Counted from the stretch's first letter, positions 16,878 to 26,823 are shown. The stretch: 52,400 bases of DNA from an uncultured Pelagibacteraceae bacterium (GCA_902569185.1 CACFTH010000004.1:1-52400), one strand, 5' to 3'. Numbers and translations are program-made. Notes: generated by a model not told the origin, from the letters alone.

Positions 16878-19225
16878 TAATAGAATCTCCTAAATTTAGT
16901 AAATTTACCATAGTTTTGCCCAATACTTAAATTTTTTGAATTAATTTCTTCGATTGTTTTTTCTTTGAAAGCTTCGATGATTGCTTTTTTATCACCAAAA
17001 TTGGTGTTTTTACCATTTTTATAATTGACCGGAAAAAAATAAATATCTTTAGGAGTTTTAAAAGGTTTCATGTCTTCTTTATAAACTGCCCTCTCAATGA
17101 AATCTTTAAAAATTGGTAAAGCTGCTTTTGATCCAGTTTCAAATTTTCCCAAACTTTTTGGCTCATCGTAACCAATGTATACCCCTATCGCTAAGTCTGA
17201 TGTAAAACCAATGAACCATGCATCAAAGTTATTATTTGTAGTTCCAGTTTTACCAGCAATAGGAACGTTTAAGGGTTTTAATTTTTTTCCTGTTCCTCTT
17301 TTAACTACACCTTCAAGAATTGAGGTCATTTGGTAAGCTGTTTCTGCAGAAATAACTTGTTTATTTTCTTCTAAAATATTTGGTACAAACTCTTCATCAA
17401 ATTTTAATATTTCACAACCAACACACTTTCTTTTATCAAAATTATAAATAGTTTTACCTCTTCTGTCTTGAATACGTGTAATTAAATGGGGAATTATTTT
17501 TTTTCCGCCATTCGCAAAAGTACAATAAGCGTTTGTTATTTTTAAAAGAGTAGTCTCATTAGAACCTAAGGATACAGACAAAAGTTCTGGTACATTATCG
17601 TAAACACCCAAGTCTTGAGAAATTTTAGAAATTTTCTTAAAACCTAGTTTTTGAGCAATCCTTACTGTCATTAAATTTCTTGATTTTTCTACACCCATTC
17701 TAAGTGTAGAAGGACCATAAAATTTTTTTCCGTAGTTTTGTGGTTTCCATTTTTTTAAACCTTCACCCTGTTTGCTTATAAAAGGTGCGTCTAATATTAA
17801 TGAATTAGGTAAAAACCCATTCTCTAAAGCCGAAGCATATACAATTGGTTTGAAAGCAGATCCTGGTTGTCTTTTAGCCTGTGTTGCTCTGTTAAACTCA
17901 CTTGATATATAGCTATAACCTCCAACTAAAGCTTTAACTTTTCCGTTAAAAGGATCCATCACAACTATTGCTCCATTTACTTTTGGAAGCTGTTTTAATG
18001 ACCAGATATTATTTGATTTTAATTGTACAAAAATTAAATCTCCTTGTTCCAATAATTCATTGAAATTTTTTTTTCCAGTCCATTTTAAACCATCAAAAAG
18101 AATTTTTCCGCTTTGGTTTTCATCTACAATCTTTATTTCGCAAAACTCATTTTCTACTTTTGTCACTTCAGCAATTTTCCAATTTAAGGTCTTATCGATC
18201 TTTACGCTTTTAATTTTCTTTTGCCAATTTTTATTAATATTTTTATTTGTGATAGGACCTCTCCATCCTCTTCGCCTATCATAGGACTCAATTCCAGATC
18301 TTAATGCTTCTAGAGCAGCTACCTGATATTTTCCGTTTAAGGGTGTACTAATTGATAATCCCTCAGAGTATACTTTTTCGAAACCGTATTCTGTGCTTAT
18401 TATTCTTCTTATCTCTTCTGTATATGATTGCGCTTCTTTTACCAGAACAACTTTCTTTTTTTTAAGATTAATATCACTATTTTTAAAAACTTTTAATTCC
18501 TTATTTGATATGTAACCATTTTCATTAAGATTTTTTAAAACTAAATCTCTTCTTATTTTTGCTAATTTTTTATTTTTATAAGGGTTGTACTTACTTGGAG
18601 CTTTTGGAAGTGCTGCTAAAAGTGCAGCTTCTTTGTAATTTAATTCTTTTACTGATTTATCAAAATATTCAAGACTTGCAGATGCTACTCCGTAAGTGCC
18701 CTGTCCTAAATAAATTTCATTTAAGTAAAGTTCCAGTATTCTTTTTTTTGAATATGACTTCTCAATTCTAAAGGCCAAGATTGCTTCTTTTATTTTCCTT
18801 CTTAATGAAACTTCGCTAGTTAGTAGAAAATTCTTAGCGACTTGCTGAGTGATAGTTGAAGCGCCCTCTAGTCTTTTGCCTTGTATAATATTTTCAATAT
18901 TTTTAATTAATGCTCGCGTAATACCTTTAGCATCTACACCTGGATGTGCGAAAAAATTTTTATCCTCTGCAGACAAAAATGAATTTATTACTACGTCAGG
19001 AATAGATTCTATTGGTATAAAAAGCCTTTTTTGGATTGCATATTCTGCTATTAGCTCACCTGAATCTCCATAAACCCGACTTGAAACAGGAGGTTCGTAA
19101 TTTGCCAATTTTTTGTAGTCTGGTAATCCTGATGAAAAATACCAAAATGCTGAAAAAATCATGAAAATAGTAAATAGAAAAAACGCTGTAATAATTTTTG
19201 CTAAATGGTTAAAGGTTTTTTTCAT
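16877..19225 (-). CDS. mrcA: Penicillin-binding protein 1A (bifunctional transglycosylase/transpeptidase)
   Basis: This 782-aa class A PBP polymerises and crosslinks peptidoglycan at the inner membrane. An N-terminal membrane anchor (residues about 11-31) is followed by the GT51 transglycosylase, with Glu87 in SAEDKNFFAHPGVD and the STITQQVAKNFLL motif. An OB-like insert comes next, then the transpeptidase with the active Ser456 in GSAFKPIVY, SRN, and the KTGTT box starting at Lys659. It ends with a short basic tail. It is divergent from the RNase E/G gene across a 164-bp gap and coupled to prfB. Confidence 0.96.
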   Translation of the reverse strand: MKKTFNHLAKIITAFFLFTIFMIFSAFWYFSSGLPDYKKLANYEPPVSSRVYGDSGELIAEYAIQKRLFIPIESIPDVVINSFLSAEDKNFFAHPGVDAKGITRALIKNIENIIQGKRLEGASTITQQVAKNFLLTSEVSLRRKIKEAILAFRIEKSYSKKRILELYLNEIYLGQGTYGVASASLEYFDKSVKELNYKEAALLAALPKAPSKYNPYKNKKLAKIRRDLVLKNLNENGYISNKELKVFKNSDINLKKKKVVLVKEAQSYTEEIRRIISTEYGFEKVYSEGLSISTPLNGKYQVAALEALRSGIESYDRRRGWRGPITNKNINKNWQKKIKSVKIDKTLNWKIAEVTKVENEFCEIKIVDENQSGKILFDGLKWTGKKNFNELLEQGDLIFVQLKSNNIWSLKQLPKVNGAIVVMDPFNGKVKALVGGYSYISSEFNRATQAKRQPGSAFKPIVYASALENGFLPNSLILDAPFISKQGEGLKKWKPQNYGKKFYGPSTLRMGVEKSRNLMTVRIAQKLGFKKISKISQDLGVYDNVPELLSVSLGSNETTLLKITNAYCTFANGGKKIIPHLITRIQDRRGKTIYNFDKRKCVGCEILKFDEEFVPNILEENKQVISAETAYQMTSILEGVVKRGTGKKLKPLNVPIAGKTGTTNNNFDAWFIGFTSDLAIGVYIGYDEPKSLGKFETGSKAALPIFKDFIERAVYKEDMKPFKTPKDIYFFPVNYKNGKNTNFGDKKAIIEAFKEKTIEEINSKNLSIGQNYGKFTKFRRFY

Positions 19226-19389
19226 AAATTAAAGATTTATAATATCTCCTTAATTTAGGCTATCTTAAGGCATATTTAATTATAGAAAAACTGTATTTTT
19301 CCTTAAAAAAATGTATATTAACAATTATTGTATAACAAAAAAATGAATAAAAAAATTTCAAATAATTTTATGAACGGATTTAATTTACT

Positions 19390-21192
19390 ATGGAAAAGAA
19401 TTTATATATTGATGCTTCGCATCCAGATGAAACTAGAGTTGTGCTTAAATCAAAATCTCATATCGAAGAATATGAGTATGAAAACAAAAATAGTTTAAAT
19501 CAAAAGAGTAATATCTATTTAGGAAAAATTAGTAGGGTTGAGCCTTCGCTTCAGGCTGCATTTGTAAACTATGGTAGAGAAAGACATGGTTTTTTAGCCT
19601 TTAATGATATTCAGTCAGATTACTATCAAATACCAACTGAAGATAAAGAAGTTTTAAAAAAAGCTGAAGAAAAAATTAGAGAAGACCTTAAAGAAGAAAG
19701 CCAAGATACAGATGCAAAAATTAAAAACACATCAGAGGAAGAAATAAATATAAATTCCTCAAGTAATATTAATCAAGAGAATAAAATAACAAGTACTGAG
19801 AATATTGAAAAAAAAAGAGAAAAACTTAAAAATAGGTACGGAGTAAGAAAGTATAGAATACAAGAAGTAATAAAGCCTGGGCAAGTAATTCTGATCCAAG
19901 TAAATAAAGAAGAGAGAGGTCAAAAAGGTGCTGCGTTAACTACATTTATTTCTTTAGCAGGGAAATATATTGTTTTGATGCCAAATACTGCAAAAGGTGG
20001 TGGAATTTCAAGAAAAATTATAAATCATGATGATAGAAATCAAATAAGAAAAATGCTTAAGGAGATTGAAATTCCAAGAAGCATGGGTCTAATTGTCAGG
20101 ACTGCTGGATCAAGAAAAAGCAAAAAAGAAATTCAAAACGACTTACAAAATACAATAGGAATATGGGAGTCAATTAAGGAAAAAGCTGTTGAGTCTACAG
20201 CCCCTATTTTAATTCATGAAGAGGGGGATGTAATTAAAAGAGCACTCAGGGATATTTACGATAACGATACAAAATTTGTTCATGTAGAAGGTAATGAGGG
20301 CTACCAAAAAGCAAAACTATTTATGAAACAACTCATGCCTAGAAATTCAAAAATGGTAAAAAAATATAAAGGAAAAATTCCTCTTTTCCATAGTGAAAAT
20401 ATTGAAAAGGACTTAAATAAAATATTTGAACCAGTTGTAAGATTAAAATCAGGAGGTTACCTTGTCATAAATCCGACCGAAGCTTTAGTTGCAATTGACG
20501 TGAACTCAGGTCAATCAACAAAGGAGTTAAATATTGAAAAAACTGCATTAAATACTAATTTAGAAGCTGCGGAAGAAGTGGCGAGACAAATTAAAATTAG
20601 AGATTTATCAGGTCTAATCGTAATAGACTTTATTGATATGCTAAATTACCATAATAGAAGAATTGTAGAGAGAAAAATAAGAGAAAAATTAAAAACTGAT
20701 AGAGCAAGAATCCAAACTGGACGAATTAGTAATTTCGGCTTGATGGAAATGACTCGTCAAAGATTAAGAGAAAGTTTTATTAAATGGGAAACAAATCTTT
20801 CATTGGAATCTTTTGGTCTTAAAATTATTAAAAAAATTGAAATGTTAGCTTTTTCAAAGAAGACAAAGATTGCTATGGCTTACGTACCAGATAAAGTGGC
20901 AATATATTTAAACTCTGAGTTAAAAAAAGAATTATCATTCTTTGAGAAAAAATATAAATTTAAAATTAATATAATGGCCGATAACAACTTAATTATCCCA
21001 GAATACAGGATACATCTTTTAAACAAAAATAAAAAAATAATTGAAAAAATCGAAAGTGTCAAAAATTTAAAAGATTTTAATGGAAAAAAAGATAATAAAA
21101 TTAAAGCCTTACCATCAGCAAATGAAAAGAAAAAGAAACAGGTTGTTGGAAGAATTTTGTGGGTAAGAAAAAAAAGAAGGAAATCAAATTAA
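19390..21192 (+). CDS. rne: RNase E/G family endoribonuclease without the Zn-link motif
   Basis: This 600-aa single-strand-specific endonuclease acts in rRNA and mRNA processing. The split S1 domain (residues about 35-180) holds a charged, low-complexity insertion from about 85 to 145, as in other alphaproteobacterial members. The catalytic DNase I-like part has VAIDVNSG and VIDFIDM (Asp413, Asp416). After MTRQRLRES (454-462) the CPxCxGTG zinc-link of RNase E/G is missing and the chain goes straight to the small domain. The long C-terminal degradosome scaffold is also absent. RNase E versus G naming is therefore uncertain. The end overlaps thiG by 9 nt. Confidence 0.9.
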   Translation: MEKNLYIDASHPDETRVVLKSKSHIEEYEYENKNSLNQKSNIYLGKISRVEPSLQAAFVNYGRERHGFLAFNDIQSDYYQIPTEDKEVLKKAEEKIREDLKEESQDTDAKIKNTSEEEININSSSNINQENKITSTENIEKKREKLKNRYGVRKYRIQEVIKPGQVILIQVNKEERGQKGAALTTFISLAGKYIVLMPNTAKGGGISRKIINHDDRNQIRKMLKEIEIPRSMGLIVRTAGSRKSKKEIQNDLQNTIGIWESIKEKAVESTAPILIHEEGDVIKRALRDIYDNDTKFVHVEGNEGYQKAKLFMKQLMPRNSKMVKKYKGKIPLFHSENIEKDLNKIFEPVVRLKSGGYLVINPTEALVAIDVNSGQSTKELNIEKTALNTNLEAAEEVARQIKIRDLSGLIVIDFIDMLNYHNRRIVERKIREKLKTDRARIQTGRISNFGLMEMTRQRLRESFIKWETNLSLESFGLKIIKKIEMLAFSKKTKIAMAYVPDKVAIYLNSELKKELSFFEKKYKFKINIMADNNLIIPEYRIHLLNKNKKIIEKIESVKNLKDFNGKKDNKIKALPSANEKKKKQVVGRILWVRKKRRKSN

Positions 21193-21957
21193 TCCTTTCT
21201 TTGGACTGCTAGCAGATCCGTATTTTTGTAATGCCATTCTACCAGCCAAATAGGATTGTCTTCCTGCTAAAACCGCATGTTTCATTGACTTGGCCATTAA
21301 AATTGGATTTTTGGCTTTAGCAATTGCTGTATTAATTAATACTCCATCACATCCTAACTCCATCGCGATTGATGCGTCGGATGCAATTCCTATTCCTGCA
21401 TCAACTATAACCGGAACTTTAGAATTATTTTTTATTATCGAAATATTTAATTTATTTCTAATACCTCTTCCAGATCCTATAGGTGATGCTAGAGGCATAA
21501 TTGCTGTCGCGCCAACATCTTCTAATTTTTTTGCCATTATAGGATCATCTGAACAATAAACCATAACTTCAAAGCCTTCTTTGACAAGTACATTAGTTGA
21601 TTTCACAGTTTCAATCATATCCGGGTAAAGAGTTTTTTTGTCACCAAGAACCTCAAGTTTTACAAGTTTCCATCCACCCATTTCTCTAGCTAATCTTAAA
21701 GTCCTTAACGCATCCTCAGATGTAAAACATCCAGCTGTGTTAGGTAAATATATAATTTTTTTTGGATCTAAAAAATCCATTAAGACTGGTTTTTTTTTAT
21801 CCAAAATATTTACTCTTCTCACAGCAACAGTTACCATTTCAGCTCCTGAAGCTTTAATAGCATCTGCGGTTTCTTTAAAACTTTTATACTTTCCGGTACC
21901 CACAATTAAGCGAGAATTAAGTTTATATTTTCCTATTTTTAAATAGTCTTTATTCAC
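21184..21957 (-). CDS. thiG: Thiazole synthase ThiG
   Basis: This 257-aa TIM-barrel enzyme builds the thiazole phosphate of thiamine from deoxyxylulose phosphate, ThiS-thiocarboxylate and a glycine imine. Motifs include [35 protein letters not shown], the VKLEVLGD catalytic lysine strand, [13 protein letters not shown] and [13 protein letters not shown]. It uses a GTG start at 21957 that shares its first base with the thiS TAG stop. No thiH, thiO or thiF gene is present in the window, so the glycine-imine source is encoded elsewhere. Confidence 0.95.
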   Translation of the reverse strand: MNKDYLKIGKYKLNSRLIVGTGKYKSFKETADAIKASGAEMVTVAVRRVNILDKKKPVLMDFLDPKKIIYLPNTAGCFTSEDALRTLRLAREMGGWKLVKLEVLGDKKTLYPDMIETVKSTNVLVKEGFEVMVYCSDDPIMAKKLEDVGATAIMPLASPIGSGRGIRNKLNISIIKNNSKVPVIVDAGIGIASDASIAMELGCDGVLINTAIAKAKNPILMAKSMKHAVLAGRQSYLAGRMALQKYGSASSPKKGLI

Positions 21958-22157
21958 TAACCTCCTCCAATAAAATGAACAATTTCAATTTTATCTCTAT
22001 TCTTTATTTTCTTTTTATAATTTTGCTTAGGTAAAATCGTGCCATTTAATTCAATTGCGATCTGTTTTTCTTTTAATTTATACTTTTTCAAAAGATCTTT
22101 GATGCTTAAATTCTCGTTAATTTTTAATTCTTTTCCATTTAATTGTATTTTTGCCAT
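21957..22157 (-). CDS. thiS: Sulfur carrier protein ThiS
   Basis: This 66-aa ubiquitin-fold protein begins [20 protein letters not shown] and ends in [10 protein letters not shown], with the C-terminal Gly-Gly needed for thiocarboxylation. It supplies sulfur to ThiG for the thiazole ring. It is directly upstream of thiG and divergent from aroQ with only 33 bp between the starts. No TPP riboswitch is visible in that short gap. Confidence 0.9.
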   Translation of the reverse strand: MAKIQLNGKELKINENLSIKDLLKKYKLKEKQIAIELNGTILPKQNYKKKIKNRDKIEIVHFIGGG

Positions 22158-22190
22158 AATTGAGATATTTTATTTTTTTATTATATCAAA

Positions 22191-22637
22191 ATGAGTCATA
22201 AAATTCTTGTTATTAATGGTCCTAATCTTAACTTACTTGGAACAAGAGAAAAAGAAAAGTACGGTCAATCTACACTCGATGACATTAGGAATAAATGTGA
22301 GTCTCATGCCAAAAAGACAGGAACAATGATCAAATTTGAACAGTCTAACGTTGAAGGTGAAATAGTAAATATCATACAAGATGCTAAAAAAAAGTATGAT
22401 GGAATTGTTATAAATGCGGGCGGATATACTCATACATCAGTTGCAATTCTTGATGCTCTGCTAGCTGTTAGAATACCAACAATAGAATTACACATAACTA
22501 ATATTTACAAAAGAGAGGAATTCAGGCATAAATCATTGATAAGTAAAGCTGCTGATGGAATTATTTGTGGATTAGGAGTTAGCGGATACTTAATGGCAAT
22601 TGATGGAATTAAAAAAATTTTAAACAATGAAAATTGA
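22191..22637 (+). CDS. aroQ: Type II 3-dehydroquinate dehydratase
   Basis: This 148-aa dodecameric-type enzyme performs the third step of the shikimate pathway. Signature segments are INGPNLNLLGTREKEKYG (with the catalytic Tyr), VINAGGYTHTSVAILDAL, and ELHITNIYKREEFRHKS with the active His and Arg. The stop overlaps the accB start by 11 nt. The order aroQ-accB-accC is common in alphaproteobacteria. Confidence 0.96.
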   Translation: MSHKILVINGPNLNLLGTREKEKYGQSTLDDIRNKCESHAKKTGTMIKFEQSNVEGEIVNIIQDAKKKYDGIVINAGGYTHTSVAILDALLAVRIPTIELHITNIYKREEFRHKSLISKAADGIICGLGVSGYLMAIDGIKKILNNEN

Positions 22638-23034
22638 TAAAAAGTTAATAAAAGAACTTAAAGATTATCTAGATGAATTTAATTTATCAGAAATCGAATA
22701 CCAAGATGGGACTAAGAAAGTTAAGGTAGCGAAAAATATCTCAGGAATTACAAATATTACGGCACATAAACCAAATATTCCTCCAAAAAAAGAAGAGTCG
22801 GGTACAAAAATAACTTCTCCTATTATTGGAACTGCCTATTTAGCACCTGAACCAGGAGGTAAAAAATTTGTTGAAGTTGGAAGTCAGATTAAAAAAGGTC
22901 AAACTGTTATGATTGTTGAAGCAATGAAAACAATGAATCATGTCCCCTCTACATCGGATGGCATAGTTAAAAAAGTATTGGTACAAGATGGTGAAGCAGT
23001 TGAGTTTGGTCAAACTTTAATTCTTTTAAAATAA
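22627..23034 (+). CDS. accB: Biotin carboxyl carrier protein of acetyl-CoA carboxylase
   Basis: This 135-aa BCCP has an N-terminal helical part that binds biotin carboxylase, a proline and lysine linker near residues 48-58, and a C-terminal biotinyl domain. The biotin-accepting Lys101 lies in VEAMKTMNHV. The preceding ITSPIIGTAYLAPEPG segment is the usual SPMVGT-like strand with the BCCP thumb. It is co-transcribed with accC, 3 nt downstream. Confidence 0.96.
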   Translation: MKIDKKLIKELKDYLDEFNLSEIEYQDGTKKVKVAKNISGITNITAHKPNIPPKKEESGTKITSPIIGTAYLAPEPGGKKFVEVGSQIKKGQTVMIVEAMKTMNHVPSTSDGIVKKVLVQDGEAVEFGQTLILLK

Positions 23035-23037
23035 CAA

Positions 23038-24375
23038 ATGTTCAAAAAAGTTTTAATAGCAAACAGGGGTGAGATTGCTGTAAGAGTAATTAGAGCTTGT
23101 AAAGAATGGGGCATTGGAACTGTTGCTGTTCATTCAGATGTAGATGCTGACTCTATGCATGTAAGACTGGCTGATGAGAGCGTTTGTATTGGTTCACATC
23201 AACCCCAGAATAGTTATTTAAATATTGCTGCTATTATGTCAGCAGTTGATGTAACTGGTGCTGAAGCAATTCACCCAGGGTACGGATTTTTATCAGAAAA
23301 TTATAAATTTGCAGAAATTGTTGAAAAACACAAAATTAAATTTATTGGACCAAAAGCCGAAATAATAAAAAAAATGGGTGATAAAATTCAAGCAAAAATA
23401 ATTGCTAAAGAAAAAGGATTGCCAGTTATTGAAGGTTCTGACGGAGGTGTTAAAGATTTTGAACAAGCTAAAGAAATTTGTAAAAAAATTGGGTATCCGG
23501 TTTTAATTAAAGCATCTGGTGGTGGTGGTGGAAAGGGAATGAAAATAGTTGAAGAGGAAAGTAAATTAAGTGAAATGTATTCTTTAGCCCGTTTAGAGGC
23601 AAAAAAATATTTCGGAAATGATGAGGTTTACATAGAGAAATATTTTAAAAATCCTAGACATATTGAAGTTCAAGTATTGTCAGGAAGAAATAGGACTGTT
23701 CACCTTAATGAAAGAGATTGTAGTGTTCAAAGAAAACATCAAAAATTGATCGAGGAAACGCCAAGCCCAGTTTTAGATGATAAAGTAAGATCTGATCTGT
23801 TAGATAAAACAATAAAAATGGTTGAAGCGATAGGTTATGAAGGCGCTGGTACTGTAGAATATGTTTATGAAAATGGAAAATTTTATTTTTTAGAAATGAA
23901 TACTAGAATTCAAGTCGAACACCCCGTTACGGAAGTACAAACTGGAATTGATATAGTTAAAGAACAAATTTGGATAGCACACTCAGGTCAGACTGCATTA
24001 AAACAAGATGATATAAGCGCAAGAGGACATACAATAGAATGTAGAATAAATGCAGAAGACCCATCCAAAAATTTTCAGCCTAGCCCAGGTATAATTTCAG
24101 TGTGCCACCAACCATCAGGATTTAGAACTAGAGTGGATGGTTCTATTTTCCAGGGTTGTAAGATTACACCGTACTATGACAGCCTCATATGCAAACTAAT
24201 ATGTAAAGGTAGAAATAGAACAGAAGCGATACAAAGGACAATGAGATCTTTAAATGAATTTGTTATTGAAGGTGTTACGACTACTATTGATTTACATAAA
24301 AGAATTTTATCTCATGAAAAATTTGTATCTTCTGATTTTGATACTAATTGGTTGGCTAAAGAGAAGTTTTATTAA
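23038..24375 (+). CDS. accC: Biotin carboxylase subunit of acetyl-CoA carboxylase
   Basis: This 445-aa ATP-grasp enzyme carboxylates biotin on AccB, the first step of fatty-acid synthesis. It has the N-terminal KVLIANRGEIAVRVIRACKE, HPGYGFLSENYKFAE, the ATP-binding KASGGGGGKGMKIV, the RDCSVQRKHQK loop, and EMNTRIQVEHPVTE. Length and motifs fit AccC rather than longer propionyl or pyruvate carboxylase alpha chains. accA and accD are not in the window. Confidence 0.97.
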   Translation: MFKKVLIANRGEIAVRVIRACKEWGIGTVAVHSDVDADSMHVRLADESVCIGSHQPQNSYLNIAAIMSAVDVTGAEAIHPGYGFLSENYKFAEIVEKHKIKFIGPKAEIIKKMGDKIQAKIIAKEKGLPVIEGSDGGVKDFEQAKEICKKIGYPVLIKASGGGGGKGMKIVEEESKLSEMYSLARLEAKKYFGNDEVYIEKYFKNPRHIEVQVLSGRNRTVHLNERDCSVQRKHQKLIEETPSPVLDDKVRSDLLDKTIKMVEAIGYEGAGTVEYVYENGKFYFLEMNTRIQVEHPVTEVQTGIDIVKEQIWIAHSGQTALKQDDISARGHTIECRINAEDPSKNFQPSPGIISVCHQPSGFRTRVDGSIFQGCKITPYYDSLICKLICKGRNRTEAIQRTMRSLNEFVIEGVTTTIDLHKRILSHEKFVSSDFDTNWLAKEKFY

Positions 24376-24423
24376 TTCATTATTGAATTGAAAAATAATA
24401 TTTTAAATGATACTTAATTGATT

Positions 24424-24507
24424 ATGGGATACCCAAAAAAACACAGAGGAAGACGTAAAATTGGCTCAAAAAAAAGAAGAGCTCGAAGAAGAAATAAAAA
24501 AAGATAA
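24424..24507 (+). CDS. Tiny arginine/lysine-rich ORF (27 aa)
   Basis: A complete ATG-to-TAA frame between accC and the next membrane-protein gene encodes MGYPKKHRGRRKIGSKKRRA followed by RRRNKKR, so over half its residues are Lys or Arg. Length and composition recall very small ribosome-associated proteins such as bTHX or AURKAIP1/COX24-type (mS38-like) peptides, but no specific family is recognised. There is no clear Shine-Dalgarno sequence. Purine-rich DNA can give such a composition by chance. Confidence 0.45.
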   Translation: MGYPKKHRGRRKIGSKKRRARRRNKKR

Positions 24508-24518
24508 ATCGTCTTAAA

Positions 24519-25217
24519 ATGGAATTTATAACTCAAATCAGAAAATTGAGTTTATGGATATTTATTATTCCTTTTGTGGCAATAAATCTTTGTTTGTTTA
24601 TTTCTACTAATCACCATATATTCGAAAATACTTTTTTAGTTGTTGATCAAATTGGTAGATCAAACCCGACTTTTCCATATTTTGATGGAAGTGTCTCTAT
24701 AAGTAGAACCGCAAGAACATATCCGACATATTTGATATTTAAACCTTCAATGATATTTGCATCTATTTTATTAATTTTATATTGGGTTCAAACAAATAAA
24801 TTAATTAATAATTTACAACAATTTGAAAGCAAAAATCTTTTTAAAACTTTCGGAATACTGTCTGCCATATTTTTGATTATCCATTCAATTTTTTTAGGTA
24901 TCAAATTTGATTACGATTTATATAAATTTTTTAGAAGATTTGTTTTATTAGCCTTTATAATTTTTGAAATTGTGGCTCAGTCACTCCTTGTTATTAAACT
25001 TTTTAAATTGAAATCCTTAATAAAAGATTATTTTAATAATTATGCATTAATCTTAAAAATAATCTTAGTATCAATTCTAGTAGCTGTTGCAATTTTAAGC
25101 TTACCAATAGTTGTTACTAGTGGGAACGTACATTTTAAACATGCTTTGGAATGGAATTATTTCGTCGGAGTAATATTATTTTATTTTTTTACTTATTTGT
25201 TCTGGAAAAAAAAATAA
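24519..25217 (+). CDS. Multi-spanning membrane protein of unknown function
   Basis: This 232-aa hydrophobic protein has about six predicted helices: one at residues 13-30, one near 80-97, one near 112-130, then 140-158, 178-202 and 212-229. The loop after the first helix holds NHHIFENTFLVVDQIGRSNP and the SISRTARTYP segment, which looks conserved. It follows the tiny basic ORF by 11 nt and precedes the structured RNA region. The layout resembles FRAG1/DRAM-like membrane proteins, but that is only a resemblance. Confidence 0.7.
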   Translation: MEFITQIRKLSLWIFIIPFVAINLCLFISTNHHIFENTFLVVDQIGRSNPTFPYFDGSVSISRTARTYPTYLIFKPSMIFASILLILYWVQTNKLINNLQQFESKNLFKTFGILSAIFLIIHSIFLGIKFDYDLYKFFRRFVLLAFIIFEIVAQSLLVIKLFKLKSLIKDYFNNYALILKIILVSILVAVAILSLPIVVTSGNVHFKHALEWNYFVGVILFYFFTYLFWKKK

Positions 25218-25405
25218 AGCGTAGTATTCTAAAACTGCCGTCTACACACCTTTCGGTGCGCAGACTTTAGTTTTGGCTCGTCGTTAATGCGCTACCGCCA
25301 AGCCTCCCGTTCCACTATTTTAGCGCTACTCAGCGGAACTTTCTGCCCTTTAAGCTTGAACCTCTCGGTTTTTCCTTAACTGGCCAGTTGAGAGTTGCCT
25401 CCCAA
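25218..25405 (-). ncRNA. Structured, GC-rich non-coding RNA candidate
   Basis: This stretch is far richer in GC than its surroundings and has no ORF. Read on the minus strand it forms several hairpins closed by GNRA tetraloops, which indicates the transcribed strand: GGGAG-GCAA-CTCTC (5' end), AACC-GAGA-GGTT, and CACC-GAAA-GGTG inside a longer stem whose outer arms are AAAACT and AGTTTT. An 8-bp stem GTTCCGCT/AGTGGAAC encloses the palindrome TAGCGCTA, and CAAGC pairs with GCTTG around it. A T-rich tail (CTTTATTTTTTTT) follows. It lies downstream of mnmA on the same strand. Signatures of tmRNA, SRP RNA or RNase P RNA were not found; 6S RNA or an undescribed RNA remain possible. Confidence 0.65.
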
Positions 25406-25474
25406 TTCATAAAAATAATATTACATATTGAAAATCATATGTATCACTTTTTAGTTGTTTTAATTTGCTATCTG

Positions 25475-26608
25475 TTAATTATGTGGATAATTTTTATTTT
25501 CAGTTTTTTCAATCCAACCACCACCTAAAACTCTTTCACCAATACTATCTTTTGAATATATAACGCAAGCTTGTCCAGGTGAGATTCCTTTTTCATCTTG
25601 TAAAATATCTACTTCTGCAGACTTATTTTTAATCAGCACCTTAGCATTGAGTAGTTTTCCTGTTGATCTAACTTTAATTAAAACATTTTTTTTAAAATTA
25701 TTGGTGTCTGCTAAAAGATTTATATCTCTTAAAAATAGTTTTTTAATATTTAAAAAATCCTGTGTTCCAACAACTATTGAGTTATCTCGAGCTCTAATAT
25801 CTACAACATAAAGCGGATCAGGGTTTGAGATTTTTATTCCTTTCCTTTGACCAATTGTATAATTGATAATTCCATCGTGTGTTCCCAATTTTTCACCTTT
25901 AACACTAAATATGTTGCCTTTTTTAAATGACTGTGGCCTATATTTTTCTATTACAGAAGCATAATTACCGTTAGGAACAAAGCAGATATCTTGGCTATCA
26001 GGCTTTGTCGCAACATTAAGATTTAATTTATTAGCAATATTTCTTGTTTCGGACTTATTAATTAAACCAAGCGGAAATCGTAAGTAGTCCAATTGACTTT
26101 GAGTAGTGTTAAAAAGAAAATAACTTTGATCTCTTTCTTTGTCCTCAGCTCTATACATTGCACCTGTCCCGTTATTCTCATGTCTTAAAACATAATGTCC
26201 AGTAATTAATGCGTCTGCTCTAAGCTCTTTGGAAAACTTAAATAAATCTCTAAATTTTACTGTTTGGTTACATTGAACACATGGAATAGGTGTTTCTCCA
26301 GCAACATAACTGTTTATAAAGGAGTCAATTACTTCGGTTTTAAATTTTTTTTGATAATATAAAATTTTATGATCAATATTTAAAGTTTCAGATACTCTTT
26401 TTGCATCAATTATATCTCTACCTGCACAACATTGTCTTCCAGAAATAGATGTTTTAGAGTCATCGTATAATTTAAGTGTTATTCCAGTAACATTATAACC
26501 TTGTTCTTTCATTAATCCTGCTACTACTGAAGAGTCAACACCACCAGACATTGCCACAACAACTTTTGTGTCTTTGGGTGACTTTTTTATCCCTATAGAG
26601 TTAATCAT
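25475..26608 (-). CDS. mnmA: tRNA-uridine 2-sulfurtransferase MnmA
   Basis: This 377-aa enzyme thiolates U34 of Lys, Glu and Gln tRNAs. The PP-loop ATPase motif is [14 protein letters not shown]. The two catalytic cysteines are Cys113 in [11 protein letters not shown] and Cys209 in [20 protein letters not shown] and the RDQSYFLF segment are also typical. It is divergent from the DUF3553 gene with a 38-bp gap. The structured RNA candidate lies about 70 bp downstream on the same strand. Confidence 0.97.
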   Translation of the reverse strand: MINSIGIKKSPKDTKVVVAMSGGVDSSVVAGLMKEQGYNVTGITLKLYDDSKTSISGRQCCAGRDIIDAKRVSETLNIDHKILYYQKKFKTEVIDSFINSYVAGETPIPCVQCNQTVKFRDLFKFSKELRADALITGHYVLRHENNGTGAMYRAEDKERDQSYFLFNTTQSQLDYLRFPLGLINKSETRNIANKLNLNVATKPDSQDICFVPNGNYASVIEKYRPQSFKKGNIFSVKGEKLGTHDGIINYTIGQRKGIKISNPDPLYVVDIRARDNSIVVGTQDFLNIKKLFLRDINLLADTNNFKKNVLIKVRSTGKLLNAKVLIKNKSAEVDILQDEKGISPGQACVIYSKDSIGERVLGGGWIEKTENKNYPHN

Positions 26609-26646
26609 AAAATGTTATATAGTATAAAAACTTGTAATTTTCCATT

Positions 26647-26823
26647 ATGCAATATGAACTAGAGCCAGGTAATTTTGTAGTAAACCCCTCTCAAAAAGAC
26701 TGGGGAACAGGCCAGATACAGTCTATTATTAAAAATAAGGCAACTATTAATTTTGAAAATGTTGGAAAAAAAGTAATTAATTTGAATAACATAAACCTAA
26801 AAAAAATAAATTATGAAAAATGA
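26647..26823 (+). CDS. DUF3553-family small protein
   Basis: This 58-aa protein reads MQYELEPGNFVVNPSQKDWG then TGQIQSIIKNKATINFENVG and KKVINL. The WGxGQIQS and xTINFENxGKKVI patterns are those of DUF3553, a small SH3-like barrel also found as the C-terminal tail of UvrD/PcrA-type helicases. The free-standing form is common in alphaproteobacteria. Its end overlaps the cysQ start by 11 nt, supporting translation. The function is unknown; interaction with RNA polymerase or DNA repair is suggested only by the helicase tail. Confidence 0.78.
   Translation: MQYELEPGNFVVNPSQKDWGTGQIQSIIKNKATINFENVGKKVINLNNINLKKINYEK

Noticed and set aside
19343..19495. An ATG-started frame overlapping the beginning of the RNase E/G gene
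   Set aside because: Its 50 or so codons run out of frame into the catalytic gene, with no family likeness; the RNase start at 19390 gives a standard N-terminus.
25218..25405. Identification of the structured RNA as tmRNA, SRP RNA or RNase P RNA
   Set aside because: No tag-peptide frame ending in ALAA or tRNA-like T-arm with CCA, no GGAAGG..AGCAG SRP loop, and no GAGGAAAGTCC / ACAGAA core were found; the length is also too short for RNase P RNA.
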